Shown piece by piece: positions 45,346 through 53,940 of a DNA stretch of 64,000 bases. A program made the translations under genes and the position numbers. A model generated the notes under the pieces. It saw only the letters and a list, made by a program, of their open reading frames with translations. It did not search any database and had not been told where the DNA came from. Each line of letters begins with the position of its first letter. The first letter of the stretch is position 1. Where the stretch lies: positions 62,001 to 126,000 of the forward strand of contig JALXDL010000054.1 of NCBI GenBank assembly GCA_026990385.1, in the 5' to 3' direction. The DNA is from DRKI01 sp011051875 (GTDB lineage Bacteria; Desulfobacterota; Desulfobulbia; Desulfobulbales; Desulfobulbaceae).

Positions 45346-47499
45346 ATGATCAAGGCGGGACAGGGGCTGTTTTCCGAAAATATCCGCCTCCGGTGGCGAG
45401 GGCGGCATTATCTTCACGGCCGGCCGGGGCGGGGCTCCGGTATATGGTCCGGTCATGCCGGGTTGGCGGGTGTTGTCTGCGCTGTGGGCCTGATGGCTGC
45501 CACCGGTTTCGCTGTTCCGGCCGGAGCCATGGAGCCGGTGGAGAAGTACATGGACCTGCCCCTGGAGGATCTCATGACGCTGCAGGTTGTCTCGGTCTCC
45601 AGGAAGAGACAGCAACTGGGCGAAGTGGCCTCGGCGGTCTTCGTCATCACCCGCGAGGATATTCACCGCTCCGGGGTCACCACTATTCCCGAGGCCCTGC
45701 GCATGGCGCCCGGGATCCAGGTGGCGCGCATCGATGCCAACAAGTGGGTCATTGCCAGCCGCGGTTTCGGCAGCCAGTTCTCCAACAAGCTGCTGGTCAT
45801 GATCGACGGCCGCACCGTCTACAGCCCGTCCTATTCCGGGGTCTACTGGGATGCCCGGGATACCGTGCTCGAGGACATCGACCGGATCGAGGTGATCAGG
45901 GGGCCCGGGGCCAGTGTCTGGGGTGCCAACGCGGTCAACGGCGTGATCAACATCATCACCAGGAACGCCTCCGAGACCCGGGGCGGCCTGATGGTGGCCG
46001 GAGCGGGAAACGAGGAAAAGGCCTTTGCCACCCTGCGCTACGGTGCCGCCCTGACTGACAGGGTCGATGGCCGCCTCTACCTGAAGTTCACCAGTCGTGA
46101 CAGTTCGTATGCTCCCCTGCTCGGTGAGGACGGCGGTGATGACTGGCAGGGGCTGCGCACCGGGTTCAGGATCGACGGGCGGTCCGGGGCAGGGGACACC
46201 TGGAAGCTGCAGGGCGATCTCTACAGCAACGACGAGAACCAGCGGATCAATCTCTGGCAGGATCCCGCTGATCCGGCCAGCGCCACCTATGCGCCCTTTT
46301 ACCTGGCGCGGGCCATACCCGACGATATCGATGCCTCGGGCGGCAACCTGCTCGGCAGGTGGGAGCGCCGTTTCTCTGGCGGCGGCAGTGCCAGCCTGCA
46401 AGTCTACTATGACCGGACCCGCCGCGCCGAGGCCTTTCTCACCCAGACCAATGACACCCTGGACATCGATTTCAACCACCGGTTCGGCATGTCCGGTAAC
46501 CAGGAGATCATCTGGGGGCTGGGCTACCGGTATATCCGGGATGATTTCGACAACACCTTCATGGTCTCCTTTCTCCCCGACAGCCGGGATGTGGATCTCT
46601 TCAGCGCCTTTGTCCAGGACGAGATCGAACTGATGCCCGGGGCGCTGCGCCTGACCCTGGGTTCCAAGTTCGAGCACAACGATTACACCGGTTTCGAGAT
46701 CCAGCCCACCGCCCGCCTCTCCTGGCTGATCAGTCGGCGGAGCACTGCATGGGGCGCGGTTTCCCGGGCCGTGCGCACACCGTCCCGCCTGGAGGACAGC
46801 GCCCTGATCATCAGCCAGATCGTGCCCCTGCCGCCGCCGTCCAGTCCGGCCGTGCTCTATGTCCATGGCGACAATGACTTCAGCGCGGAAAAACTGATCG
46901 CCTGGGAACTTGGCTACCGGCACCAGCCGTGCGAGAACTTCTCCCTGGACCTGGCCCTGTTCTACAACGACTATGACGACCTGCAGACCTTTGAGCAACT
47001 CGGTTCCGGCTCACTCGTTGCCGATACCAGGTTCGGTAACGGTATGAGGGCCCACAGCTACGGCCTGGAGCTGAGTGTCGACTGGTGGCCCCTGCAGTGG
47101 TGGCGCCTGCAGGGCAACTACAGCTACCTGGATATCTCCGCGACCCTGGACGCGAGCAGCAGGGACCTGGTCGGCTCGCCGCAGATGGTTTCGGGATCAA
47201 GCCCCATGAACCAGTTCTCCATCCGTTCCCTGATGAACCTGGGAGAACATGTTGATTTTGATCTCTGGGTCCTGATGGTGGACAGGCTGGAGCGGCCCAG
47301 CTATTTCTGGGAAGACCAGGTGGACGGCTACGTGAGCGTCAATGCCCGGTTGGCCTGGCGGCCGTGGAAGAACGTGGAGCTTTCCCTGGTGGGGCAGAAT
47401 CTTGCCGATGATCGGCACCTTGAGTACATCGGTGAGAATCTCATTGTCCGGACCGAGGTTGAACGTTCGGTCTACGGCATGATCTGTCTGGAGTTCTGA
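45346..47499 (+). CDS. TonB-dependent outer-membrane receptor
   Basis: The 717-residue product has a long, basic N-terminus with a hydrophobic signal near residues 36-62 (GVVCAVGLMAATGFAVPAGA). A plug domain follows (SAVFVITREDIHRSGVTT, IRGPGASVWGANAVNGVINI) and a 22-strand-type barrel ending in an aromatic residue (MICLEF). Short TonB-box-like residues (LQVVSVSRK) come before the plug. The ligand cannot be read; siderophore, B12 or metal uptake are all possible. A GTG one codon upstream is an alternative start. No TonB or ABC transporter genes are adjacent. Confidence 0.85.
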   Translation: MIKAGQGLFSENIRLRWRGRHYLHGRPGRGSGIWSGHAGLAGVVCAVGLMAATGFAVPAGAMEPVEKYMDLPLEDLMTLQVVSVSRKRQQLGEVASAVFVITREDIHRSGVTTIPEALRMAPGIQVARIDANKWVIASRGFGSQFSNKLLVMIDGRTVYSPSYSGVYWDARDTVLEDIDRIEVIRGPGASVWGANAVNGVINIITRNASETRGGLMVAGAGNEEKAFATLRYGAALTDRVDGRLYLKFTSRDSSYAPLLGEDGGDDWQGLRTGFRIDGRSGAGDTWKLQGDLYSNDENQRINLWQDPADPASATYAPFYLARAIPDDIDASGGNLLGRWERRFSGGGSASLQVYYDRTRRAEAFLTQTNDTLDIDFNHRFGMSGNQEIIWGLGYRYIRDDFDNTFMVSFLPDSRDVDLFSAFVQDEIELMPGALRLTLGSKFEHNDYTGFEIQPTARLSWLISRRSTAWGAVSRAVRTPSRLEDSALIISQIVPLPPPSSPAVLYVHGDNDFSAEKLIAWELGYRHQPCENFSLDLALFYNDYDDLQTFEQLGSGSLVADTRFGNGMRAHSYGLELSVDWWPLQWWRLQGNYSYLDISATLDASSRDLVGSPQMVSGSSPMNQFSIRSLMNLGEHVDFDLWVLMVDRLERPSYFWEDQVDGYVSVNARLAWRPWKNVELSLVGQNLADDRHLEYIGENLIVRTEVERSVYGMICLEF

Positions 47500-47625
47500 T
47501 ATCCCGGCCCGCCGGCATACACGGGCAGGCGCCCCGGTCTGCCCTGCGGGGTCCGTCCTCTCCCCGGAGGGCCGGGCGTACCGGGCAGGTCCATTTGCAG
47601 GCGCGTGAAACGCCCGGTTCAGGCT

Positions 47626-48453
47626 TCAGAGCCGTACGGTGAGCACGTCGCAGGGGGCAGCGTTGACAATGCCCGCGGCCACCGATCCGAGCAGCCGTTC
47701 CACCCCGCGCCGACCGTGGCTGCCGAGCACGATCAGGTCCACATCATGGGTGGCGGCAAAGTCGAGCAGGGTATGTTTCGGAGGGCCGGTGAGCAGGTGG
47801 ATGCGGCCGGGATCCGTGATCTTGAGCTCTGCCGCAAGCCTGTCCAGCTGCCTGCGCGCCGCCTCGCGCACCTGCTGCTCCAGCTCGAATTCATCCACCA
47901 CGCCGCCGTCGATGAAATCGCCGTAGAGGTAGAAATATTCAACCACGTGCACCAGGCTGAGGCGGGCATTGTAGCGGTGGGCCAGTTCCAGGGCCCGCTC
48001 TGCGGCCCGGCCGGCGTGGGGCGAGAAATCCGTTGCCAGCAGGATATGGGCGTAGGGTTGCAGTGGTGCGGCCGGTCCGGGGGCTCCGGCCGTCTCGGGC
48101 TGCTGCAGCCACTGCAGGGCCTTTTCCCGCTCTGCAGCCGGAAAACAGCGCATCTCGGCGGTAAAGAAGACATTGGACGCCCTGATCATCCACTGCAGCC
48201 ATTTCTTGTCCGTAACCACCGCGATACGTGCGAAATCGACGTCATGGGCCAGGCCGAATTTCAGGTCGTCCCAGGCCGCCCGTGTCTCCCACCCCTCGAA
48301 GTCCGTCATGTCCACAAAGAGCAGGATCGGGCCCTGTTGCCTGAACAGTTCCTCAAGCTGTGGCAGGAATTGCCTGTAGTCCTCCTCTGTCAGCCTGCCG
48401 CTTGCCCTGACACCGATGACCCGGTCTGTTCCGATATTGATGATTTCCAGCAT
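47626..48453 (-). CDS. SpoIIAA-like / universal stress protein fusion
   Basis: The 275-residue product has two domains. Residues 1-120 match the SpoIIAA-like (STAS/SEC14-type) family: ASGRLTEEDYRQFLPQLEE, then LLFVDMTDFEGWETRAAW and IAVVTDKKWLQWM. Residues 140-275 are a UspA domain, with YAHILLATDFSPHAGRAAE and the ATP-binding VLGSHGRRGVERLLGSVA. AAGGAGG precedes the Met at 48453. The fusion suggests nucleotide sensing joined to membrane or protein docking. The next genes downstream on the plus strand and upstream on the minus strand are unrelated metabolic or transport genes. Confidence 0.85.
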   Translation of the reverse strand: MLEIINIGTDRVIGVRASGRLTEEDYRQFLPQLEELFRQQGPILLFVDMTDFEGWETRAAWDDLKFGLAHDVDFARIAVVTDKKWLQWMIRASNVFFTAEMRCFPAAEREKALQWLQQPETAGAPGPAAPLQPYAHILLATDFSPHAGRAAERALELAHRYNARLSLVHVVEYFYLYGDFIDGGVVDEFELEQQVREAARRQLDRLAAELKITDPGRIHLLTGPPKHTLLDFAATHDVDLIVLGSHGRRGVERLLGSVAAGIVNAAPCDVLTVRL

Positions 48454-48531
48454 TATTCCGTCCTCCTTGTGCCCCGGGTGGTTCAACCGCAGCCGTGTAC
48501 CGGCGTGCTGTCACGCCGGTGTTCTCTCCAA

Positions 48532-48553
48532 CCTGAATTGAGCGCTTCCCTCT
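48532..48553 (+). repeat. Family B left-module fragment
   Basis: CTGAATTGAGCGCTTCCCTC repeats the left module seen at 31923 and 39161, without the second half. The preceding block (GTGTTCTCTCCAA) resembles GCATTCTCTCCAA near 52,412. Confidence 0.45.
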
Positions 48554-48669
48554 GCACCAGGTTCATCCGGGCAGGCCGGCGGATCCATGGCCCGCCATGC
48601 CTGGTGGCCCTGGTCGGACGACGAAGGGTGCGGGCGAACGTCTCCGTGCAGTCACCCCCATGCGGCCGG

Positions 48670-51141
48670 TTACCGGCCGCGAACGGGAAAGTTGCCTGGT
48701 GTAAATGAATTTTTGATGTTTTTCAAGAAGTTGCGGTGCCTGCCAATCCGGTTTTTCAGGTGCCGGTAGACCTGGACCTTGACCACGTCCGTAAGCAGGG
48801 CCGACAGGATGGAATAGGTCCAGATAAGGGCGATCTCGGGCCAGGTGATGGGGGTGATAAACCCGAACCCGTACCGGGCGAGCAGGGTTGCCGCGATCTT
48901 GGTGATGACCGCGGACCAGACCATGATCGGCGCCGGCCACGGCCGTTTCCAGAAGTGCTCCTTGCTCCTGGCCACGAACAGGACCAGGTGGCCGGCCACC
49001 GCCATCTTCAGGAAGACGTAGGTCTGGATCTGGGGCACGTCCAGGTGCAGCCAGTCGATGGCGATGAGCAGCATACCGAAACTCCCCAGCACGCCGACGA
49101 TTCCCATGGAGGTCGCCACCACGATCACCTGCTGCATGTTCCAGCGAACCGGCTGTTTCTCCAGGCCGGTGTGGTCGTAGGCGATGGCCATGATGGGGAC
49201 ATCGTTGAGAAAGGCGAGCAGGATGATCATGATGGCCGTGATGGGATAGAAATTGAAAAAGATCATGGCCAGGACCACGAAGAACATGATGCGGATGGTC
49301 TCGCTGATCCGGTAGATGGCATAGGAGTTCATCCGCTCGAAGATCCGCCGCGCCTCCTCCATGGCGGTGACGATCACCGACAGGCCGGGCGAGGTAAGCA
49401 CCAGGTCGGACGCGGCCCGGGCCGCATCGGTGGCGCCGCTGACCGCGATGCCCACGTCGGCCTGCTTGAGGGCCGGCGCGTCATTGACGCCGTCACCGGT
49501 CATGCCGGTGATGTGGTTGCGGCCCTGCAGGATCTTGACAATGGCAAACTTGTGTTCCGGAAAGACCTCGGCAAAGCCGTCCGCCTTTTCCACTTTTTCG
49601 CCGATACCGGCCCTGGCGGCAAGGGTGGTGTCCTGGACCGGCAGGATGTCGGAGCGCAGGATGTTGGTCCCCAGTCCCAGTTTGCCGGCGATCTGGCGGG
49701 CGATGGCGACGTTGTCGCCGGTCACCATCTTGATGTTGACGCCATATTCCCTGGCCTGGGCAATGGTTCTGGCCGAGTCTTCCCTGGGCGGGTCAAACAG
49801 GGACAGGATACCGAGAAAGCTCCAGGACGCATCGCCCTCCTTTTTCACGCCCACGGCAAGGGCGCGGTATCCCCGGGCGGCGAACTCGTCCACCACCTGC
49901 TGGGCCCGTTTGCGGTCAGCCTCGTCCAGGTCGGCCATTGCCATGATCACCTGCGGCGCACCCTTGGTCACCCGGAAGGTGTTGCCGTCCGCGTCGCGCA
50001 CAGTGGCCTCGGTCCGCTTGCGGACCGGGTCAAAAGGAATAAAATTCGTCTGGGTATAGAACCGCAGCCTGGTCTTGTCAAGGCCCTGCAGCACGGCCTC
50101 GTCAATGGCGTCCCGGTTTTCGGCCCGGGAAGCGAGGGATGCCATGAGCAGCACCTCCTGGGCATCGGCGGCCTTGAATGTCCGGATGTCGCCCAGGGCC
50201 AGTTTGTTCTGCGTCAGTGTCCCGGTCTTGTCCGAACAGAGGATGTCCATGCTGGCCATCTCCTCGATGGATTCCAGCCGGGTGACGATGGCCTTTTTCT
50301 TTGACAGCAGCATGGCGCCCACGGCCATGGTCATGGAGAGGACCGCCGGCATGGCCACGGGAATGGAGGCAACGGTCAGGATCAGGGCGAACTGGATCAG
50401 GTCGAGCCAGGGTGCGTGCCGATGGAGCTGGACCAGGATCAGTATGGCTACCAGGACCAGGCTGACATAGATCAGGTAGTCGCCGATGGTGAGCACGGCC
50501 TTCTGGAAGTGGGAGACGGTCTTGGCCTGTTCCACCAGGCCGGCGGTCTTGCCGAACCGGGTGTTCTTGCCCGTGGCCGTCACCTCGGCCAGGACCTCGC
50601 CCTGCTTGACCACGGTACCGGAGAAAACCTCCTCGCCGTTTTTCTTGGTTACCGGCAGGGATTCCCCGGTGAGCGCCGACTGGTCCACGCTGAGATAGTC
50701 GCCCTCGATGATCCTGGCGTCGGCCGGAACCACGTCCCCGAGCCGGATGCGCACGATGTCGCCCGGCACCAGGCCGATGGCGTCAATGACCTTCCACGCG
50801 CCGTCCCGCAGGACCCGTGCCTTCTGGGCCAGTTCCTTCTTCAGGGCCTCCACCGCGTTGCTGGCCGTGTACTCCTGCCAGAAACCGACGCCTGCATTGA
50901 AGATCAGCAGGGCGATGATGATGAAGAAGTCCGGCCAGTGCCGGACCAGTGCGGAGAGGATGGCCGCCACTTCGATCATCCAGGGGATGGGCCCCCAGAA
51001 GTAGCCAAGCAGCATCCTGATGAAAGAGACCTTTTTTTCTTCCAGGGCATTGGGGCCATACTGCTGCAGGCGTCTCCCTGCTTCCGCGGAACTCAGTCCC
51101 CTGGAGCTGTCCGTGCCGGTGGGTGGTGTGGTTGCGCTCAT
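48670..51141 (-). CDS. P-type ATPase, plasma-membrane H+-ATPase type (IIIA)
   Basis: The 823-residue pump shows the phosphorylation motif DKTGTLTQNKL near residue 325 and TGESLPVTKKNGEEVFSG in the actuator domain. TGDNVAIARQIA and the hinge MTGDGVNDAPALKQADVGIA lie in the P-domain. About ten membrane helices are predicted. Length and motif spacing match the fungal/plant/archaeal H+-ATPase class, not the Ca2+ or heavy-metal pumps. I start at the Met at 51141, since the longer frame runs through a repeat at 51222-51270. It may extrude protons under acid or energy stress. It is between the USP fusion and gapA on the same strand. Confidence 0.9.
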   Translation of the reverse strand: MSATTPPTGTDSSRGLSSAEAGRRLQQYGPNALEEKKVSFIRMLLGYFWGPIPWMIEVAAILSALVRHWPDFFIIIALLIFNAGVGFWQEYTASNAVEALKKELAQKARVLRDGAWKVIDAIGLVPGDIVRIRLGDVVPADARIIEGDYLSVDQSALTGESLPVTKKNGEEVFSGTVVKQGEVLAEVTATGKNTRFGKTAGLVEQAKTVSHFQKAVLTIGDYLIYVSLVLVAILILVQLHRHAPWLDLIQFALILTVASIPVAMPAVLSMTMAVGAMLLSKKKAIVTRLESIEEMASMDILCSDKTGTLTQNKLALGDIRTFKAADAQEVLLMASLASRAENRDAIDEAVLQGLDKTRLRFYTQTNFIPFDPVRKRTEATVRDADGNTFRVTKGAPQVIMAMADLDEADRKRAQQVVDEFAARGYRALAVGVKKEGDASWSFLGILSLFDPPREDSARTIAQAREYGVNIKMVTGDNVAIARQIAGKLGLGTNILRSDILPVQDTTLAARAGIGEKVEKADGFAEVFPEHKFAIVKILQGRNHITGMTGDGVNDAPALKQADVGIAVSGATDAARAASDLVLTSPGLSVIVTAMEEARRIFERMNSYAIYRISETIRIMFFVVLAMIFFNFYPITAIMIILLAFLNDVPIMAIAYDHTGLEKQPVRWNMQQVIVVATSMGIVGVLGSFGMLLIAIDWLHLDVPQIQTYVFLKMAVAGHLVLFVARSKEHFWKRPWPAPIMVWSAVITKIAATLLARYGFGFITPITWPEIALIWTYSILSALLTDVVKVQVYRHLKNRIGRHRNFLKNIKNSFTPGNFPVRGR

Positions 51142-51221
51142 GATCAGAATCTCCGTGTTGCGTCGTTGCCTGTCCTTTTCTGGCGGTGACCGGTCCGCCG
51201 TGGTGTGTCCGTGCCGCGATC

Positions 51222-51270
51222 GTAACCGGTCACGGGGTATCCAATGACCCGGACTCAATGCAGGGCCTGC
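51222..51270 (+). repeat. Dispersed intergenic repeat, family A
   Basis: GTAACCGGTCACGGGGTATC, then CAATGACCCGGACTCAATG and CAGGGCCTGC align block by block with the copies at 154 and 11629. It lies between the P-type ATPase and gapA. Confidence 0.65.
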
Positions 51271-51290
51271 CGGCGGTCTCCTTTCCGGTG

Positions 51291-52295
51291 TCAGCCATCC
51301 AGCCGGCTTGCCAGCTCGAACAGCCGTCTTGAATAGCCATACTCGTTGTCATACCAGACCTGGACCTTGGCCATCCGTCCCTGGACCACCCGGGTGGATA
51401 GGGCATGGACGATCCCGGAGCGGGGATCGCCGATGATATCGGAGGAGACCAGTTCCTCCTCCGAGTACCCGAGGATACCCTGCAGGGGAGGCTGTCCGGC
51501 AGCCCGCCGGAAGGCCTCGTTCACCTCGTCCTCCGTGACATTCCTGGCCAGGAGGGCGTTGATGTCGGTCAGGGCGCCGTCCGCCACGGGCGCCCGCACG
51601 GCTATGGCGCGCAGCCGGCCCTTGAGCGCGGGCAGGACCATGGCCGTGGCCTTGTCCGACCCGGTGCTGGTCGGGATGAGATTCACGGCGGCGGCCCGGC
51701 CGCGGATCGGTTTTTTCGCCGGCCGGTCCACCAGCCCCTGGGTGGCGGTATAGGCATGGATGGTGGTGACCAGGGCCATGTCCACCCCGAAGTTGTCCAG
51801 CAGGACCTTCATGGCAGGGGCCAGTGAATTGGTGGTGCAGGAGGCATTGGAGATGACCCGGTGCCGGTCGGGGTCGTAACCGTCATCGTTGACCCCCATG
51901 ACCACCGTGTAGTCTGCGTCCGGCGAGGGTGCGCTGATCACCACCCTGCCGGCGCCGGCATCGAGATGCCGGGCCGCGTCCCTGCGGTGGACGAAACGGC
52001 CGGTGCATTCCAGGACCACGTCAACGTCCAACTCCTGCCATGGCAGCCTGTCTGGTTCGGTGATGGCGGTTATGCGGATAGCCCGGTCGCCAAGTCGGAG
52101 TCCGTCGTTCGTCGCGGTCACGGGAAAGCGGGCCCTGCCATGGACCGAGTCATATTTCAGCAGATAGGCCAGGTCACGGGTGGGAACCAGGTCATTGGCG
52201 GCCACGATCTCCACCCCCTGCGGCGTCTCTTCCATGTAGTGCCGGAGGACCAGGCGGCCGATCCTGCCCAGTCCGTTGATTGCCAGACGTGTCAT
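51291..52295 (-). CDS. gap: Glyceraldehyde-3-phosphate dehydrogenase
   Basis: GAPDH oxidises glyceraldehyde-3-phosphate to 1,3-bisphosphoglycerate in glycolysis, or the reverse in gluconeogenesis. The 334-residue product starts MTRLAINGLGRIGRLVLR. The catalytic Cys is in NASCTTNSLAP and the catalytic His in TTIHAYTATQ, followed by the conserved C-terminal VQVWYDNEYGYS. The acidic residue after the Rossmann motif (AANDLV) suggests NAD preference. AGGGAGG precedes the Met at 52295. It is isolated from other glycolytic genes and may be a second GAPDH. Confidence 0.95.
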   Translation of the reverse strand: MTRLAINGLGRIGRLVLRHYMEETPQGVEIVAANDLVPTRDLAYLLKYDSVHGRARFPVTATNDGLRLGDRAIRITAITEPDRLPWQELDVDVVLECTGRFVHRRDAARHLDAGAGRVVISAPSPDADYTVVMGVNDDGYDPDRHRVISNASCTTNSLAPAMKVLLDNFGVDMALVTTIHAYTATQGLVDRPAKKPIRGRAAAVNLIPTSTGSDKATAMVLPALKGRLRAIAVRAPVADGALTDINALLARNVTEDEVNEAFRRAAGQPPLQGILGYSEEELVSSDIIGDPRSGIVHALSTRVVQGRMAKVQVWYDNEYGYSRRLFELASRLDG

Positions 52296-52676
52296 GACGT
52301 TTTCCTCCCTTGTTGCTGAGACCTTGAGATGGATGGCAGATAACGGAACAGCCTGCCGGCTTTGCAAGTACTCCGGATGCGTAATTGTTCACCGGGGCGC
52401 TGTCAGCTTGGCATTCTCTCCAAATTGCAAACAGTTTCCCCGGGTACCGCCCCATGGCGCCCGTGCGGCGGCGATAACGCGGCAGCCGCGCAAACACCGG
52501 TCATCTGTCGCAACCGCAGGTTCACGCCACACAGAATCACCGCCAGGCACGCTCCCCGGGGCCGGACATGGCGAAGGTCCATGCAGCCACTGACATTGCA
52601 GCTAATGACATATATGAGCACCATTGTCTGAAATGGCAACCGGGGCAGTCAGATTTCTCCTGTCGACACAGGTGGA
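52296..52676. other. Intergenic with repeat core
   Basis: The 381-bp spacer is upstream of gap. It holds a family A-like core at 52381 (GTAATTGTTCACCGGGGC), followed by CGCTGTCAGCTTGGCATTC and TCTCCAA, which resembles sequence near 48,507. I find no gene. The gap promoter should lie here but I cannot pick one out. Confidence 0.45.
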
Positions 52677-53246
52677 TCAGCGGCACTCGCCCCGTCTTCC
52701 CCGGAGCCGGCCCGGATGCCCTTTGTCCAGGTTCAACAGGGGGTCCTGGCCATGGTGTACGGCGACCTCGATCTCACGGCCGGTGGCCAGGATCTGCACG
52801 GCCAGCTCCACCTCCTGCGGGGCGCTGGTCACCAGGAGGAGGACATGCCCCCTGGCAAGGGCGGTTTCGTAGCGGCTGATATCATGTTCCGGCACGCCCG
52901 AGGCGGCAAGGGCACGGGACAATGCCGGCAGGGCGCCCGCCTCGCCGCAGTACAGCTCCTCGAGCATGGTCCCGGCCATGGGGCCGCACACGGCGATCCG
53001 GCCTGCGCTGGTGTTGGGAAACAGGGCGAATTTCCTGAATTTCCGACAGTAACGGCTGTGTTGCTGCCGTGGTTTCCCCCCCTCCCGGCCGGTTTCCCCG
53101 CCCGGTTCCGTGGCAGCGGGAAACAGCCGGCCCAGGACCGAAACAGCCAGGTCCGGATCAAAGCCCGTTCGTTCCAGTTTCAGCACAGCATCTTCAACCT
53201 CTGCCCCGGTCTCGAACAGGGCGGCGAGGCAGCTTCTTGCGGTCAT
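52677..53246 (-). CDS. Small stress-type protein of unknown function
   Basis: The 189-residue product begins with CLAALFETGAEVEDAVLKLERTG in its first 30 residues, a ferredoxin-like alpha/beta pattern as in YflT-type stress proteins. It continues with a basic linker (about 50-75) and a second related half (GMLEELYCGEAGALPAL-like, then HVLLLVTSAPQEVELAVQIL). GGGAGG precedes the Met at 53246. I do not assign a function; association with the USP fusion, proton pump and GAPDH on the same strand hints at a stress setting. Confidence 0.6.
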   Translation of the reverse strand: MTARSCLAALFETGAEVEDAVLKLERTGFDPDLAVSVLGRLFPAATEPGGETGREGGKPRQQHSRYCRKFRKFALFPNTSAGRIAVCGPMAGTMLEELYCGEAGALPALSRALAASGVPEHDISRYETALARGHVLLLVTSAPQEVELAVQILATGREIEVAVHHGQDPLLNLDKGHPGRLRGRRGECR

Positions 53247-53611
53247 GGTCCCTCCCTGGATACAGTCGCTGTCTCTCCTGCCGGTGGATCCCGTCCCGGC
53301 CTGGCCTGCAGGCCTTGTCCGTATCTTCGGGCCTGTCCTGTTCGGATCGGCCCGTGCCTGTTGCATCCGACGTTCCGTCCCGGTCAGCGGCAGGTGAATC
53401 CCGGGACAGATGATCTCCAGCGCCGGCAGCAGCCAGGGTGAATGGCTTGAAAAAACGTGCAACAGCGTTCCTGGCCTTGGCGGGACACTACACTGTCCAG
53501 GACACCGGTTCTGCCACCTGGGTCACAGAACGCGTTTTTTTGGGGGGGAGCGGAGAAAAAGAGCGCTGCCGGTGCTTGTTCTTTTTGCCGATTTATGGCA
53601 TAGAGGGGCTC

Positions 53612-53790
53612 ACAACCCAGTCTGGTGCTGTCGGCCCGGGGCCGACGGAGAATAGGGAATACGGTGCGAATCCGTAACGCTTGAGGGCCGGCGCTGTATG
53701 CGGGGACCCTGGTCGAATTCCGCCACTGTCCGCTGTGCGGATGGGAAGGCTCGGCCCGGGGCTGATCCGTGAGTCAGAAGACCTGCCAGA
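53612..53790 (+). promoter_or_regulatory. Cobalamin (B12) riboswitch
   Basis: The leader shows the B12-riboswitch landmarks in order: a GTGCTGTCGGCC stem, then AATAGGGAATACGGTGCGAA with ATCCG, GCTGTATGCGGGGACC, GCCACTGTCCGC, GATGGGAAGGC, and the closing GTCAGAAGACCTGCC. A weak promoter candidate (TTGTTC, 17 bases, CATAGA) lies just upstream at 53,576-53,604. An intrinsic terminator follows at 53826-53868, so high cobalamin should stop transcription before the ThiC-like gene. Confidence 0.9.
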
Positions 53791-53825
53791 CTGATCTTTC
53801 GGGATACACTACCTGTCCAGTAGAG

Positions 53826-53868
53826 ATCCGCGCCGCGACCATGGTGTCGTGGCGCGGATTTTTTTTTT
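53826..53868 (+). terminator. Riboswitch-linked attenuator terminator
   Basis: ATCCGCGCCGCGAC and GTCGTGGCGCGGAT pair over 14 positions with one G-U, around the loop CATGGT, and are followed by ten T. It lies between the cobalamin riboswitch and the start of the ThiC-like gene, about 70 bases before the ATG, the geometry of transcriptional attenuation. Confidence 0.9.
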
Positions 53869-53940
53869 GCCGGCCGAAAAGCGGCGGTCAGCCGCTGTCT
53901 GCAGGACAGGAATCACAAGAAGAACAAGGAGAATACCACA

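Noticed and set aside
48736..50304. Plus-strand 522-codon frame opposite the P-type ATPase
   Set aside because: It is an antisense shadow; the ATPase frame carries every expected motif.
53612..53940. TPP riboswitch before the ThiC-like gene
   Set aside because: The thi-box landmarks (CTGAGA and ACCTGATC blocks) are absent, while every B12-riboswitch landmark is present.
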